The notes: generated by a model from the sequence alone, not told the origin. A DNA stretch of 64,000 nucleotides from Pseudorasbora parva (GCF_024679245.1 NC_090178.1:15764713-15828712); one strand, 5' to 3'; shown: positions 25,601-40,439, counted from the stretch's first letter. Made by a program: numbers and translations.

Positions 25601-25891
25601 AATGCTGCCAACACTAGCATCATCTCTTGAGATCAGAGGAGTTAGGTTTACTCGCACAGCAACTACTAGCTGGCCTCCATTACACTTGCACCATGTCTGA
25701 TTCACTATTTACATGGCGGAATTTGCGAGCTGAAAGACAGAACGCTTCTGAACAGAACAGATCCAGCCTTCTGAACTTTATGCATCCTGCAGAAGGAGTC
25801 ATTGTAAAAGTGGACTCTGTGTAATTAGCTTTGTGTTAAAACTGTATATTTGGCTGAAACATTTGGAATTATAAAAGTCCAAAGGTTTGAG

Positions 25892-25973
25892 GCCCCATCC
25901 ACACAAAGCCAGAACTTTCCCAATCCCAATTAAATCAATATATAGGCTACAAAAAAAAAAAAAAAAAAAAAAA

Positions 25974-26071
<98 letters not shown>

Positions 26072-26816
26072 TCTCACTTTTTTTTACACAAGCTGCACGA
26101 TTAAGTCATTTATCGAAACGAAAAGCTGCAATTTCAACGTGTTAAAGCATCCAGATCTGTAGCCATGTTAATAACGTTTGTAAGAAACCAAACCATTTGT
26201 AAATCCGTCAAGATTTCAGCGAGATAAGAGTATTTATGTTTGTACAGATCAATCATCTTACATCAGGTTCCACAGAGCCCGACAGAAAGCTTGCCTGTGA
26301 CAAGATGGTGATGACGTGATGACGATGACGATGGTGACTCTGCCGTAAGACATCTAGCCTTTATTATGGCTATCTATGAGAAGGGGTATAGCAGTGGTAG
26401 GAGGTGAGGCAAAATCTCACGATAAAATAACAATAAATGCATTTGCTACTTAACAGATGTGTTTTATGAACGCCTACACCTACCTCAACCTAAACCTACC
26501 TTGACAATAATGCAAATACGGTAATTAAACGACACAATATTGATGTGCGCATGCCCAGTACCTGTAGTTGTATTCCTTTAGTCTTTCACCGTGCTAGACG
26601 TAGTGTGATGACATCACCGTCTTACAAAATATATGCAATGGCTGTACACACGAAAACACAAGAATGTCCTTTTCAGTTTTATCCACTCTGGGACCCGGTT
26701 TCAGAACATATCGGATTCATGCTTCCAAAATGCTGGATCCATGTGGACGAAACGCTGATACGGTATGAAATCTATACGTATACAGTTAAACGTGTCTCTG
26801 TGTGGCCAGGGCCTGA
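25892..26816 (-). mobile_element. long MITE, copy 2, opposite orientation
   Basis: Left edge GGCCCCATCCACAC and right edge CTCTGTGTGGCCAGGGCC are inverted termini. The part 26402-26815 is the reverse complement of the first 410 bp of copy 1. The interior contains a poly-A plus (TA)n run (25951-26067). Confidence 0.65.
25951..26067 (+). repeat. poly(A) followed by (TA)n
   Basis: 27 A residues then about 88 bp of TA. Confidence 0.95.
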
Positions 26817-26830
26817 GTTTGGTTCACTTA

Positions 26831-27149
26831 TGTTACAGATCTGTCTGTTTCTGTTGGGTTTTTTGCACTTGTCACATGCTCTTTTGTCTAATTTTCCCGC
26901 CACTTGTCTGTTTCTTTGGTTACCCTGGTTAGTCTAGTTCTGTTCAGCTGGGTTTAGTTCATCTTCATCTGTGTCACTTGTGCATTTTGTTTATTCAGTC
27001 ATCTGTGTTTGTAATTTAGTTCATCCTTTTCACTCAGTCTTTGTCCAGTCACTGTATTACCCGTTATATTAAGCAATTATGCAATATTTTTGAACCTTCC
27101 ATCAAACTTCGTTTGAGAAACGTCTTCCTGTCTGAGCCAAACCGTAACA
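26831..27149 (+). mobile_element. solo LTR with 5-bp ACTTA duplication
   Basis: 319 bp from TGTTACAG to CCGTAACA, flanked by ACTTA at 26826-26830 and 27150-27154. Starts 15 bp outside copy 2 of the long MITE. The terminal sequence resembles that of the LTR at 22736-23167, but the bodies differ, so they are separate families or subfamilies. Confidence 0.72.
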
Positions 27150-27154
27150 ACTTA

Positions 27155-29014
27155 AAAGGGGGTTAGAATTTGTTTACAGCATTCACATACTGTAAGCCAA
27201 AGGTTTTGTGAATTACTCTCAAACCCTTAATAAACCAAGTAGAAGATGGCACATTTCAGCCACTCCCTAATCCAAAGACACATTACATTTAGCTATTCAA
27301 TGATCCATTAATTCTTCATGTGCAGTACACTTCATGCTAGGACTCAATGACATGTGTTGACTTTGTTCAATTTGTTCAAAAACACCATTTGGGCAAGTCA
27401 AACCAAACATTTTTTGTGATTGAATCACTGTTCCTAATCACGCGGATCCAAACAAACGACACGCCACTAGCAACGAAAAAGAACTTAAAAACACAAGTGA
27501 TGTCAGAATGAATTAGGAGATTTCTTCTTTGAAATGGGGCGTTGTCTCCTCGTTGAAGCAGTGAAATAGTTGAATATATGCCTGTTCGGCTCTATGGAGC
27601 CACATTAAGGGATTTGACTGATTATGTGGTCGTTATTTGCATAGAGATTTACAGAGATTTAAAATAAGAGAGAGAGACACTGATGGGAAAATACCTCTAT
27701 GTCTGCTACAGAACAAATAAAAGATGTCTGGCCTATAGACTAAAATTTTATATGAATAACAACCTTTCAAAAAAAAAACTAAAACAAGAGACCAGTAGAA
27801 TCATGCCTTTGAACGTGTTTAAATATTTAAATATTAAACGTGTTTTAATGTAAAGGACAATAATGTTAAAAGAAAGAGTTTAAATACAGGTTGCCCCAAC
27901 AAATCACAGTGAATATATATATATTTTTTATTTAATTTTTTATCTGGAATTTTTAAAAAAAGGTATTGAAAGAAAGAAAGGAATATTCAAGAGGAATTAT
28001 TGAAGAAATATTTAAGATGCTACACAATTATAGGCCTATATTTGACAATGATCATGTGAACTCTCCAGTACAAAAGGTCTGATTTTTTTCTTCTTGAATT
28101 TAATGTTAATTGTTTAATTCAATTTTCATTTAAAATCTTATTCTGATTGTTTAAAATGACCTTAAAATTAAATAAGTAAAATGCAAAGTAGAGACAATCA
28201 ATTATGGAGTCCACAGTAAGTCAGAAGCTTCCGAGACTGAATTTAAGATGAATTTTCAATGTTCATTTACCGCCACATATATTTCAGGGTTGGGTGAGAG
28301 AAACCTAGCCGACTGCGGTGTTACGCTACCTTTCCTCTCAGCCACCGGTAACACAAGGGGCTCCAGGTTCAGCTGTTGAAACAATCAGAAGAAAAATAGA
28401 GAGCATAAAATGCCATCTGCTTCACTGCTCAGCGCTTACAAGATTGTGAATAATGAAGGGAAACCAAGAAAAGCTTTGACTACAGAATTTATGTTGACTC
28501 AACAAAGCCTTGCTTAAAAGATTAAACAATCTGAAAATCTGAGCTGTCCAAAGCTTCTTTTCAGCTGCAGCTGTAACACCAACAAAATTAAGAGGTGTAA
28601 ATCACCCTATGTATAAGGTGAAACAGCTCCTTTCTGAAAGAACCAATGCTGAGAGATATAAGGCTAAATATTAGTTTTTAGTTTTTCACCTGCAGGCAAA
28701 GAATTGAAAACTATTAATAAAATAAACAGCAAAAAAATAAAAAAGAGAGGAAAAGAGAGACAGTCTACAATACATATTTCAACAATACATGATCTATTTG
28801 GTTTCACCTGTAATTGCTCTGTTGATAGGCCTACATTTTCCTATTTTAGAGCCAATGATAAACTGTATAAAGGCTTAAGCCATGGAAAAGCAACAGTAAT
28901 TTCAGCATATGAATTCACACAAACTATTTTATTGTATTATATCCTAAAAAGAAAAAGCCATGTCTTTATTTGATGTATTTAACCTACCGTGCAGACAGGG
29001 CTTTTTCTAACTCA
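27155..29014. other. unassigned interval
   Basis: AT-rich sequence with no recognised gene. The 89-codon frame at 28704-28973 is lysine/asparagine-rich and probably random. Confidence 0.5.
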
Positions 29015-29387
29015 CATTTGAGGGGCTGTTTACACACCATTTTCAGCTAAAAACTGAAAACTTTTTATACGTTTTAGCCTTTGGGCTTCATGCAAGTTTT
29101 TGAAAACGAGACAGTTATTGTCTCAGTGTAAATACATTTTGGAAAATGGTGACACCATGCACATGCATATTACGTATTCAGTCTACAGATGCATAGTGTT
29201 TATTTACAAAATTACATCGCCAACTACTGGACTGGCATGCATAATACACGAATGAAAAACCTTTGTTTTTTGGTACACCATTGTTGTAGCTTAGAAATCT
29301 AGAAGCACGGATTGATGCAGCTGCTCAGCTCTCAACACACTGTTCTTGAGCTAATCTGAAGGCCACATGAAGTTTGGAGGCCTGTAG

Positions 29388-29610
29388 CTATAAGCTCTGC
29401 TGAAAGTTTGCGACTTTGTGCACTTTGTGCCTCAGGATGCGTGGACTACCACTTCGTGGCTGAGTTGCTGTTGTTCCTAATTGCTTCCACTTTATTATAA
29501 TACCACTAACAGTTGTCTGTGGAATATTTATTATTGAGGAAATTTCACGAATGGGTTTATTGCACAGGTGGCAACCTATCACGGTACCATTTGGCAATAT
29601 ATAGTGTAGG
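29388..29610 (-). pseudogene. DNA-binding domain fragment of a Tc1-like transposase
   Basis: The minus strand encodes GTVIGCHLCNKPIREISSII, then NIPQTTVSGIIIKWKQLGTT and a GSPRILRHK tail. This is the first helix-turn-helix, linker and start of the second in the Tc1 family whose end is at 39019. It joins a terminal-repeat-like TTTGGCAATATATAGTGT at the right (29590-29610), so upstream sequence is deleted. The catalytic domain is missing. The open frame runs about 69 codons. It lies inside a block of other repeats (29015-30880). Confidence 0.78.
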
Positions 29611-30387
29611 TGTTTGACTCAATTAAGCTGACATAAATTGTCAGCCCTACTTTAAATGAGTAGCTTTTGTTTATATTGGAAGGTCAGACAAAATGGTTCT
29701 CATAACCGTCTTGTGTACACGGACAGATCAGAGAGGGGACCATGGGCTGGTTTATTATGGAGTTAGAATGTGGTGCTTTTCTCAGAATAAAGTGTTTGAA
29801 CATCTGTTCTGGGCTACAGCTTTCTAACGTCATCCAATGCCACAGACAGTCTTAACAGACAGCCAAAATAGTAGTATTTACAGTAATATAACCTCTTGAC
29901 AAAACACACCTGACAAGGCTGGAAGAATCTCACATGTTTTCAGGTGTGAAAGTAGCAGTGAAACAGCAACATGTACAAGACAAAGGTTACAGTATGTACA
30001 CTGTGGGAATAAATACACAGCTGGAAGTCCATATTAAGCTGGAAGTTATATATATTTTTTAACATGTAGATGGTTTTTAATTGGTCCAGGATGGTCATCA
30101 CTGGCTAGTCTGAGTTGATTGGCTGGTAAGTGAAAAGTAAATCTTTGTTAACTGAAACAAACATAAATATCTAATAACTGATATAATTAGAAAAACCAAC
30201 GAGGAATAAACCAAAAACATTTTCATGAGTCAAAAATAAAATTTATGAAAATATAATAAAAATGGCAACAAATTAATTTTACTTTTTGATTAGGCTATTA
30301 GGCTATACTTAAAGGCTTTCAAATCGTATTACTAGCCTATATTAAACTAGAAAATTACACAATTTAACATATTTACATTGACAGCAA

Positions 30388-30441
<54 letters not shown>
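30388..30441 (+). repeat. (AAT)n microsatellite
   Basis: About 18 trinucleotide units. Confidence 0.95.
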
Positions 30442-30442
<1 letters not shown>

Positions 30443-30533
30443 CACAAAAATAAACAAGAAAATGAAATAAACTAAAGTAAACATAAAAAGTGCTTAATTG
30501 AATATGTAAAATAGAAGAATATGTATTTTTAAA

Positions 30534-30537
<4 letters not shown>

Positions 30538-30621
<84 letters not shown>
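30538..30621 (+). repeat. (TA)n microsatellite
   Basis: About 42 units. Confidence 0.95.
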
Positions 30622-30626
<5 letters not shown>

Positions 30627-30880
30627 TAAAATAATACCAATATCGTCTCCGTAAACTACAACAAATGTGAATTTGTCAAAACTGTGATGTCATGCGCATG
30701 ATTCATTACAAACTGAAATCGCCAATACTGGTCTGGCAGCATAAGAGTTTTTAGTTGTTTTTGCGGATCAGCGTGAAAGGGGATCGTTTTGACAACATTC
30801 TATTGTGTGGGTGAAAAATGTGAAGGAATAACTTTTCTGGTTTTAGTACATTGTTGTAGTGTAAACTTACCCTTAGTCTA

Positions 30881-32754
30881 GCTATAAACCAACTACCATT
30901 TTCCAAAACACAGCCAACTGCTGAAAAAGATGGATTTTTCAGCAGGATACATGTGTCTCCACATATGAATGCGCACACTCAGCCTCAAACCCCGACACAG
31001 CGACCCAGCAGCTCAAACATAGTAATGTTCAACAATGCAGGAGCGAGTGGATGTGTTTGCCGAGCAGAGTGGTATGTGTTTCTAAATTATCCTTGTCCTC
31101 TCTACACGCTCGATCTCACCACTCTGGTATGTAAAAAACACAGCCTCCTCTTCCCCTCCCTCCCTTCTCCTTCCTTCACTTCACTTCACACATCCATACT
31201 TTCACCAGGCAACTGGCCTTTTAAAATGAGTTTATTCCACTTGTGTTTTTATTGCCCTGTAGAGAGTGCTTGCGGTCTGCTGCAGACAGGCTTTATACTG
31301 ACGGAAGTGGCAGAAGGTGACATGCGCTTGAGTGTTTTAATGCATCAGTCATGCATGGTGAATTCTCTGTGGTGTTGTGTCTGTCTGTTTGAGAATGTAC
31401 AGGTGACCCCAGTAGGAAATGAAAATGACAAATGGAGTCTATTTAAAATCTCAGTTTTTCTGGAATTGGTTAGAGGTGTTTTGTTTCTCAGATTTATCTA
31501 AAGGCATTTTTCACTGAAATCATCCAAGACCTACTTATCTGAGAAATGCTATCCATATTACTTATCATAGAGTACATTAAAGCAATAACACATGAGCAAG
31601 AGTGTTGTTGCTCCGTATGTAGGAATATTCAGACCAGCTGCACGATGGCAACTGCAACACGTTGACATTAAGAAAATGACCTTTTAGACTCAATATTGCT
31701 AATTACATTGTCTATTTTTTTTCTCTGCCAGCAAAAACAAAAAGTCATACTCAGAGGAATCCCCACCGCCATTTTGAAGTGGGTTCAACTTTGTCAAGTG
31801 GACAAGGGAAGTTTATTTGGACAGACCCTCGACCCCTCAATTTTGACTGAGGGAGCGAGCACTCATATGTACACTTCAGGCAGACCCATAGACCACAATG
31901 CAACATGGCTTCATTTAAACCCATTGTAAGGGTTCTGCCAGCACAAAGTAAGCAATGACCAGGCCTTGACTTTTTTGCTCAACAGCCACTGTGGCTTGTG
32001 GGTTTCCAAAGTTACTAGCTCCTCAGCATTTTAACTGGCCACAATTCTGATATCTATACCATGGGGAAAAACTGTCATATAGATATTTTTAATATCATGT
32101 CCTAATTTGGCACTGGGTACTTTAAGACCTGATGGCTGACACATGGATCCATTATACAGTACTGTTACAAATACATGTTTATGTTCACTTAAAACATAAC
32201 TGACTGTTTCTGTGAATAAACGCCAAGACGAGCATTTTGTCATTATTTTGTGTGTATTTGACAGTTTAGGCAGAATATATAAGTAGCGAAAAATAACTCA
32301 ATTTTGTGCAAGGTGAGTGTGAGCACAAAATATGCGGGAATGAGTAAAATTAAACGCAATGCCACACTGAAATTCAAGCCCTTTAACACCAACAATATTC
32401 ATCCGGAGCAAATGGAGAGTGAGTGAGTGACTGAGTGAGTAAATGAGTTAGGAGAGGCGGGTGTGTCATTGTCATAGAGATGAGAACAAAAAAGCGCAGC
32501 TGGTATTGTGTATCTGTACTGCAGAAAATGAGAACTGGAAGCATTATTTCAGTATCAATATGGATTAAACAAACCCATATTTTTGACACTACATTGCACT
32601 TAGTATTTTTTATATTTTTAGCTGCCTTTTTAGAGGACTACAACTGAAAAATGTACATCCTGTCTTATATATAAAATTCAAAATTCACCAAATTGACTAG
32701 TAGGAGTGACTGCATTACACGCCACTGCTGAAATCCATCTGCATTTGGTGGGTG
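30881..32754. other. unassigned interval
   Basis: The 182-codon frame at 30953-31501 has no recognisable domain and no splice or codon signal to support it. A TGAG-rich run (32418-32450) gives GAGTGAGTGAGTGAC-type repeats. Nothing else supported. Confidence 0.5.
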
Positions 32755-33654
32755 TTAAAGGGGTGGTTGCATGTGCTTTTTTTTAACTTTAGTTAGTGTA
32801 ATGTTGCTGCTTGAGAATAAAAAGTATCTGCAAAGTTACAGCGCTAAAAGTTCAATGCAAACGGAGATATTGTCTTTTAATGTTACGGCAGTTTATTGCC
32901 TACAAATACGGCCAGTTTGGACTACAACGAGCTTCTTCCCGGGTTGGTGACATCATAGCGCCTTTCTATTAACATAAACACTGCCCAGATGTGACTTCTG
33001 CCCGTAATGGTAAGGGGCGTGGCGTTTCCGGACAAGCTGTGCTTGGCACTTCAGCCAATAAAAATACATGAAACTACATTTGGCCAGCTAACCAATCTAA
33101 GACCATTGTGTAAGACCATTTTTCGGAGGGATGGGCTTCACAGAAGCAGGAAGTTAGAAGTTAAGAAATTAAGCAGACCTTGCTGATTTTTATTTTGTTA
33201 TATATTTGAATTACTCTGAACTTGAAATATTTGAGCCAATTAATACATTTAACTTAAAATATCATGTAATCGCAAATATTTAGTGGATACTTGACTAGCT
33301 TTAGCTAAGTCATTGGTTACACAATGTTTAGGTAGCATTAGCATTGTACAGCACTTGCCGAATCACCTTGGTAACCCTATTAAAAACACAAAACCTTAAA
33401 CACTATATCTTCCACTTAACGTTAATCTTGCACCAAAAACATAATATAATACTTAATTTTGGCGTTTACTTTCCCTTTTGAGGGTAATGGCAAAAAAGGA
33501 AAAAGAAATTCCAGCCCACATTAGTTCAATTTAAGTTAGTCTAAATTAAAAGAAACAAGTTTATAAAACTAAAAACAATGAAAGAATTCATATTATGTTC
33601 AGTATTTCAGTATTTATGAAAAACATTTTTTTTTTGTAAAATGAAAAGAAAAAG

Positions 33655-33736
33655 AAAGTTCTAAATACTCAAAAAACTAATTTGAGTTGGCTCTACTCAA
33701 ACCAATTAATTATTTTGAGCGTTAGGGTTTACAGTG
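33655..33736 (-). repeat. terminal fragment of a CACTGTAAACCCTAA element
   Basis: Reverse complement begins CACTGTAAACCCTAACGCTC, the same end type as 52646-53769. Confidence 0.6.
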
Positions 33737-35450
33737 TGGACTAAAACACAAAAATATGAATGACTCCCTCATAACAGCAGTCACTGATTCGTATCCCTGA
33801 TGAATCAGTTTTTAAACGACTCGACTTAAAGACTCGCGTTTATAAAGACAGTCACTTGTAGCCACCTACTACTGTATGTTTGTAACTTATAGGAAGAGTT
33901 ATTGCTGAAAAATCCCCACCACTAATGCACAAACTGACAAATTCAGGAACAGGCGAACAAAGACAAATGGGGCGAAACAAACAATGATACCCAGCACTCC
34001 ATAGCAACACCCTGGCAACCACCCAAAGTCTGCGAGCTGCCTGATGAACTTATGAGGCCAGCACATAGGGAATTGACTAAAATATAAACCAGAACTCTCC
34101 AAACCTGTTTTTATGAGTCTTTCTTGAACAGGCTGAACCACCGCAGTCTAGACTATACGCATGTTTAGAGCGTAACATAACAGCTACAGGGGCAGATGTG
34201 AATTCCTTTTACACCGGAAGGGTAGTAAAAAGAGGAAGAAAATGATGGAGAGAGAGCGACACCAAGAAGCTGGAAGTCTGAAATCCTTTTTCCGACCACA
34301 GAGCTGACCTCTAACCTTTAAATTCCGACTCGCAAAGCTGAGGTGAGACCAAATCTCCAGCTTAATTTAGGAAGACAAATCTGCTTTAATTAGTGTCAGT
34401 TCTTAATGATCAGGTGACTCCTGTGGTTGTCTGGGAGACTCACTCTGCTAATTGAGTTTTTTTTCCTGTTGGAAAACATCACCCTCAGCGGGGGCAGAGA
34501 GATAGTGACAAAATGAGGTTTGGCAGGCCGGGACCACTGAGAGTGTTATGTGTACACAGCTACGTCAATACCTGCTGGAGAGACCCTGAGGCCTGGAACA
34601 ACCTTCCAAATCTATAATCTTGCTCACATAGAATCAACTGTGCAGGAGAGCAGGGTGTTTTCACTTTCATATAATGCAAAATTTAATACAAGGGCACCTG
34701 ATCCTAAAATTGCTGTCTCAGAGCTAAATGTACTATGCATTCATACCCTGATCAATGTAATTCATTCATGAACAAAAATTGTGCATTTTGTCCAATCAAA
34801 ACTTTTTTGATAAAAGTGTTTAAGGCTATGTTGAGACATATAAAAAATAGGAGTCCAAATTCATAACACGACAATCTATGGAAAATCTTTTTCATTGCTT
34901 CCATAAACGGTGCATTAAGCTTGTGCAACAGAAGTTGGAAGAAGTCACACTGACTTACTTTTCATGTTCTGTATTTCTCCAGCCATAACATTTTGAAGAC
35001 TCAACCTAAGGCATAGGGTAAAACATGTCTGTGATTATGAGTGATTAACACTAATAGCTGTTTAAATGTCGGAGAAGGTGGAGCTCAGAACCGAATGAGG
35101 TAGAGACAATGATCTGATGGTCCATGTGACATTACAGGCCTAATCGGGTCCAGATGTGCCTGGCTTTAACTACAACTAAAACACAGCCAGAGAGAGGGGC
35201 CCCTCTGACGTCCCAGGACACTGCAATCCGAAAGGACAGCAACAGCAGTGCTAACCTAACGTTTGGAACCCAGGGTTCCCAGGACATACAAGGAATACAT
35301 ATTAATAGTACAAAATGATAAAGAAAAAAAATGCAAATAGACTTCAAATGTAATATTATTTTTAACTTTTATTGATGAGGCTATATTAGATTAGCATCGT
35401 CATGTAGCAATCCTAAAATCACAAAATAAACATATATAGGATAAATAATA

Positions 35451-35460
<10 letters not shown>

Positions 35461-35514
<54 letters not shown>
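35461..35514 (+). repeat. (AT)n microsatellite
   Basis: About 27 units preceded by poly-A. Confidence 0.95.
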
Positions 35515-35519
<5 letters not shown>

Positions 35520-36237
35520 TAGATTTGTTTAGTCATTTTATTTGAGTTCAAGTTAATTACATACTATATATTTGCTTAATCTATATGCATGTGTACTCCT
35601 AATTATTTTTTACCATTTCTTTTTCTCTTTGTTTTCAGTTAGCAGCCCGATAGCTTAGCATATGCTAACTGGTTAGCCATATTAGGGCTACAGAAGTATG
35701 TGTATATATTTATCTGTTGAGGCAGCATTTCTGCATTCTGTGACGTCAATGGTAGTCGACATATTCTGAGATAGATAATTTTCTGGGCCTGGTGTCAATA
35801 AAAGCTTTTCTTTGACTAACAAGGAAGTTTTCAGCTCTGAATCGTACACAATATTCTTATATCACAATGAACTTGTATATATCAAAGGCTTGATTTCTCA
35901 TTTCATCACCCCTTTAAAATATAATATTTAAACATTTCCATACTGATAAACTTCACTGAACTGTAGAAATACTCTATCGTATGTGAGACACATGGCCCTG
36001 ATCTAACAGCCCAGCGTCCATGCTGAGTCTAGAATACATACCACAGAAGATGGAAGCGGTCAGCAGGCTTTAGCCAATATTCAACATGTCAGTGGACTCA
36101 ATTTAAAATTCCATTCATCATTTAGCTTATTAACAAGCTTCCCAAACCCTGTTCCCATAGGGCCATTACAACTTGGTAGAGATAATCTGTAATATGCTGA
36201 AAGCCGTTGGAATGCCCTAACAGCACACATGTGCTCA

Positions 36238-38093
<1,856 letters not shown>

Positions 38094-38368
38094 ACCGCCG
38101 AAAGCGCCAACAGTGGGCATGTGAGAATCAGAACTGGACCACGGAGCAATAGAAGAAGGTGGCCTGGTCTGATGAATCACGTTTTCTTTTACATCACGTG
38201 GATGGCTAGGTGCGTGTGAACATGGAACTTGGGGAACACATGGCACCATGATGCACTATGGAAAGAAGTCAAGCCAGCGGAGGCAGTGTGATGCTTTGGG
38301 CAGTGTTTTGCTGGGAAATCTTGGGTCCTGCCATCCATGTAGATGTTACTTAGACACGTACTACCTGA
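38094..38368 (+). mobile_element. central fragment of a Tc1-like transposase gene
   Basis: Plus-strand sequence contains the block around a first catalytic aspartate (WSDESRF-type, damaged), then a TWHHDALWKEV-like stretch and an AVFCWEILGPAIHVDVT-like stretch. These are seen in pieces in different frames. It is the same family as 14604-15547 and covers the part deleted there. No terminal repeats. It abuts a second Tc1 family at about 38370. Confidence 0.7.
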
Positions 38369-38370
38369 TG

Positions 38371-39019
38371 TACCAAATAATTGAATTCAGGTGTTCTAAT
38401 CGCTTCCATGGCCACAGGTGTATACAATCAAGCATAGGCCCGCAGACTGCTTCTAAGTAGAAAACATTTTGGACAATGTTATGATCTCAATTTTGTGAGA
38501 ACAGTTTGGATGGTCTCTTCCAGTTCCTTCATGACTGCCCACCAGTGTTCAAAGCAAGGTCCACAAAGACATGGGCCCTGCCCCAAATGGCACACTTCAT
38601 GTGCACTTTCGGTCTTGTGGACTTACAATGGCCTCTGCATGCCCATGTCCGTTAATTCCACGAGACCGTAGGGTGTCTCATTTGTCACTTTAGGTTTCAG
38701 GTTTCCTTTAAGGTCAATATGCGCCCTTGATGCGCACATCTGCTGACAGTCAACGTGGCATTATGTTGTGAAAGTGCGGACTCAGAGGAAGATTGTGAGG
38801 GTTTAGGATGCCTTTTTGGGACAGGGCCATGGATGAGTGAGTTTGGTGAGGGGGAATTTGTTAAACCTTGTGGAAATCCTTTCCAGAAGAGTTGACGCTG
38901 TTATAGCTGCACAGGGTGGGGCAACTCCATATTAAACCATACAGATTAAGAATGGGATGTCATTAAAGGCCATGTGCATGTAAAGGCAGGTGTCCCAACA
39001 CTTTTGGCAATATAGTGTG
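38371..39019 (+). mobile_element. relic of a second Tc1-like family, carrying a MITE
   Basis: The right terminus reads TTGGCAATATAGTGTG with an adjoining CAGGTGTCCCAACACTTTTG segment, a common fish Tc1 end. The left part (38371-38460) matches the region upstream of that family's transposase. The part 38461-38573 encodes an HDC.PV.KARST-type block, which is the second acidic motif. After the MITE (38574-38828) the sequence resumes with the GATGAGTGAGTTTGGTG block. The region between upstream sequence and catalytic core is deleted. Confidence 0.75.
38574..38828. mobile_element. Harbinger-like MITE with 3-bp ATG target duplication
   Basis: 255 bp with termini GGCCCTGCCCCAAATGGC and its reverse complement-like TTTTTGGGACAGGGCC. 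It sits between ATG (38571-38573) and ATG (38829-38831) inside a Tc1 relic. A 3-bp duplication fits PIF/Harbinger elements. No coding capacity. Confidence 0.68.
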
Positions 39020-39680
39020 TATATATATCCTATAAATCTCTAGGTGTGCTTGAGTGATCAAGGACATCACAGACCTTTAGAAGTATCCGAGACTTCCAAA
39101 AGCATTTCCTTAAGAACATAAACTGCCTCAGCTGACTTCATGAGGCTGCTACACATTTACTGTGAAGAAAAATCAAAGTACAGCCATAAATAGCTTTTAG
39201 ACTAAATTGCAGGTGTGAAGTGCCAATGAATATGAAGCAGAATGATGTGTACACTCTGCAGCCTTTTCACATGTTCTGCTCTGATTGTGGGATAATCTGT
39301 GTAAAAGTCTCAAAAAGGTGAAATGTGTTGAGAAACGGTAAATTTAAACTGAGACGGCTTCACTTTTATTGGTAGCTGAAGGCAAAATATCAAACCAAAT
39401 TTATATTTTCCAAAGAAAATGGGGTGGTGGCTTGCCAGTACAAAGTTTTCTAACATATTGCTATAGGGGTTGCTAGAGCGTGTTGGGTGGTTTGTAGGTG
39501 GCTGCTTACTGGCCACAGTCAAAAGAGCCTAAAATAGATTCTGGTCCATACATGTCTATGTGCCTTTTTGCCTCTTGATTTAAGATCAAGCCTATCATAT
39601 CATTCATAGTCTAAATGCTGCAGGATGTGTCACATGAAACAGAAGTTGCAATTGTCTTTTCTTCCCTATTATGACATATG
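39020..39680. other. unassigned interval
   Basis: No gene or repeat recognised. Confidence 0.45.
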
Positions 39681-40439
39681 CTGCATCCCAATTCGCCTAC
39701 TTATACTACGTCCTAAAAGTATATACTCTTTTTGTGAAGAAAAAGTATATACTTTTGAGTGTGTTGCAGAAAAGAATGCAAGCTTCGGGTCATACTACAT
39801 CATCTATAACGGACTCTGTTGCTTAGTTACGTGCATCCCATCACCGTTTAACTGTCCTGTCAATCATCGTCAGATTCGTCACAGTTCAAATCCTTCACAT
39901 TCAGATGAATCTCCTACCGTATCGGAGAGAAATGTAGCCGCACGTTGATTTGCCATGTGTGGGTCTTTAATGCAGAGACTCTCCACATGTGTTTGCAGTT
40001 TAAATATAATGATGCATTTAAAAGTTAATGGCCAAACGTGTCATTACAAAAGTTCACAATGCTACTGCAGGTGAAATATAATGTGGACAACACTGAATAA
40101 ATATATTTTTGTCAGATTACAGTATATACGGATAGTTGGTCACTCAAACCCCTTTATCTAAACTTCTCTACTTAACCGTCAGACTCGCACATCCGCCATG
40201 TTTGTAGTTTGTAACACTTTTTATCTGTGTTTGTAGTTCTTATCGAATCCTCGTCCAACTCGCAATTGGTTGTGGGCAATATCAAAAGTGTGCGTCGATC
40301 TGTACTTCGAACTTTGACCGGAAATAGTAAACCATCCGGGTATGTTTGGAATACTGTTTTCAACATACTACGATTTGGGACTTACTAATTCTATTTTCGA
40401 GTACTATTTAGTATGGATAGTATGCGAATTGGGACACAG
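39681..40439. mobile_element. TIR element (CTGCATCCCAATTCG ends)
   Basis: Left CTGCATCCCAATTCGCCTAC and right GCGAATTGGGACACAG are inverted, with subterminal TATACTA/TAGTATG motifs. Length about 759 bp, no transposase. It ends 5 bp before the Tc1 element at 40445. Confidence 0.68.

Larger units (their letters stand above)
29015..30880. repeat. two direct copies of a CTGTTTACAC-type repeat with later insertions
   Basis: 29022-29300 and 30630-30880 share blocks in the same order (ATCGCCAA..ACTGG.CTGGCA, CATTGTTGTAG). Between them lie the Tc1 helix-turn-helix fragment, AT-rich filler and two microsatellites. Probably two partly deleted copies of one DNA element. Confidence 0.45.
32755..35917. 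mobile_element. pair of TTAAAGGGGTG termini, possible nested TTAA element
   Basis: The left TTAAAGGGGTGGTTGCATG (32755) and right (reverse) TTAAAGGGGTGATGAAATG (35917) share an 11-bp inverted end at TTAA. They could be the ends of one 3.2 kb element with later insertions, including a CACTGTAAACCCT end at 33736, or of two separate elements. The stretch 34300-34550 looks unique and has TTTAATTAG and CTAATTGAG motifs. Confidence 0.35.

Noticed and set aside
25563..25620. Possible tRNA gene on the minus strand
   Set aside because: Only a B-box-like GTTCGAGTCCC and a weak A box are visible; no acceptor stem pairs, so a repeat fragment is more likely.
26545..26937. 130-codon plus-strand frame
   Set aside because: Lies across the reverse-oriented MITE and the LTR-like insertion; the composition is accidental.
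30953..31501. 182-codon plus-strand frame
   Set aside because: The longest non-repeat frame, but of low-complexity random character, without domains or exon signals.
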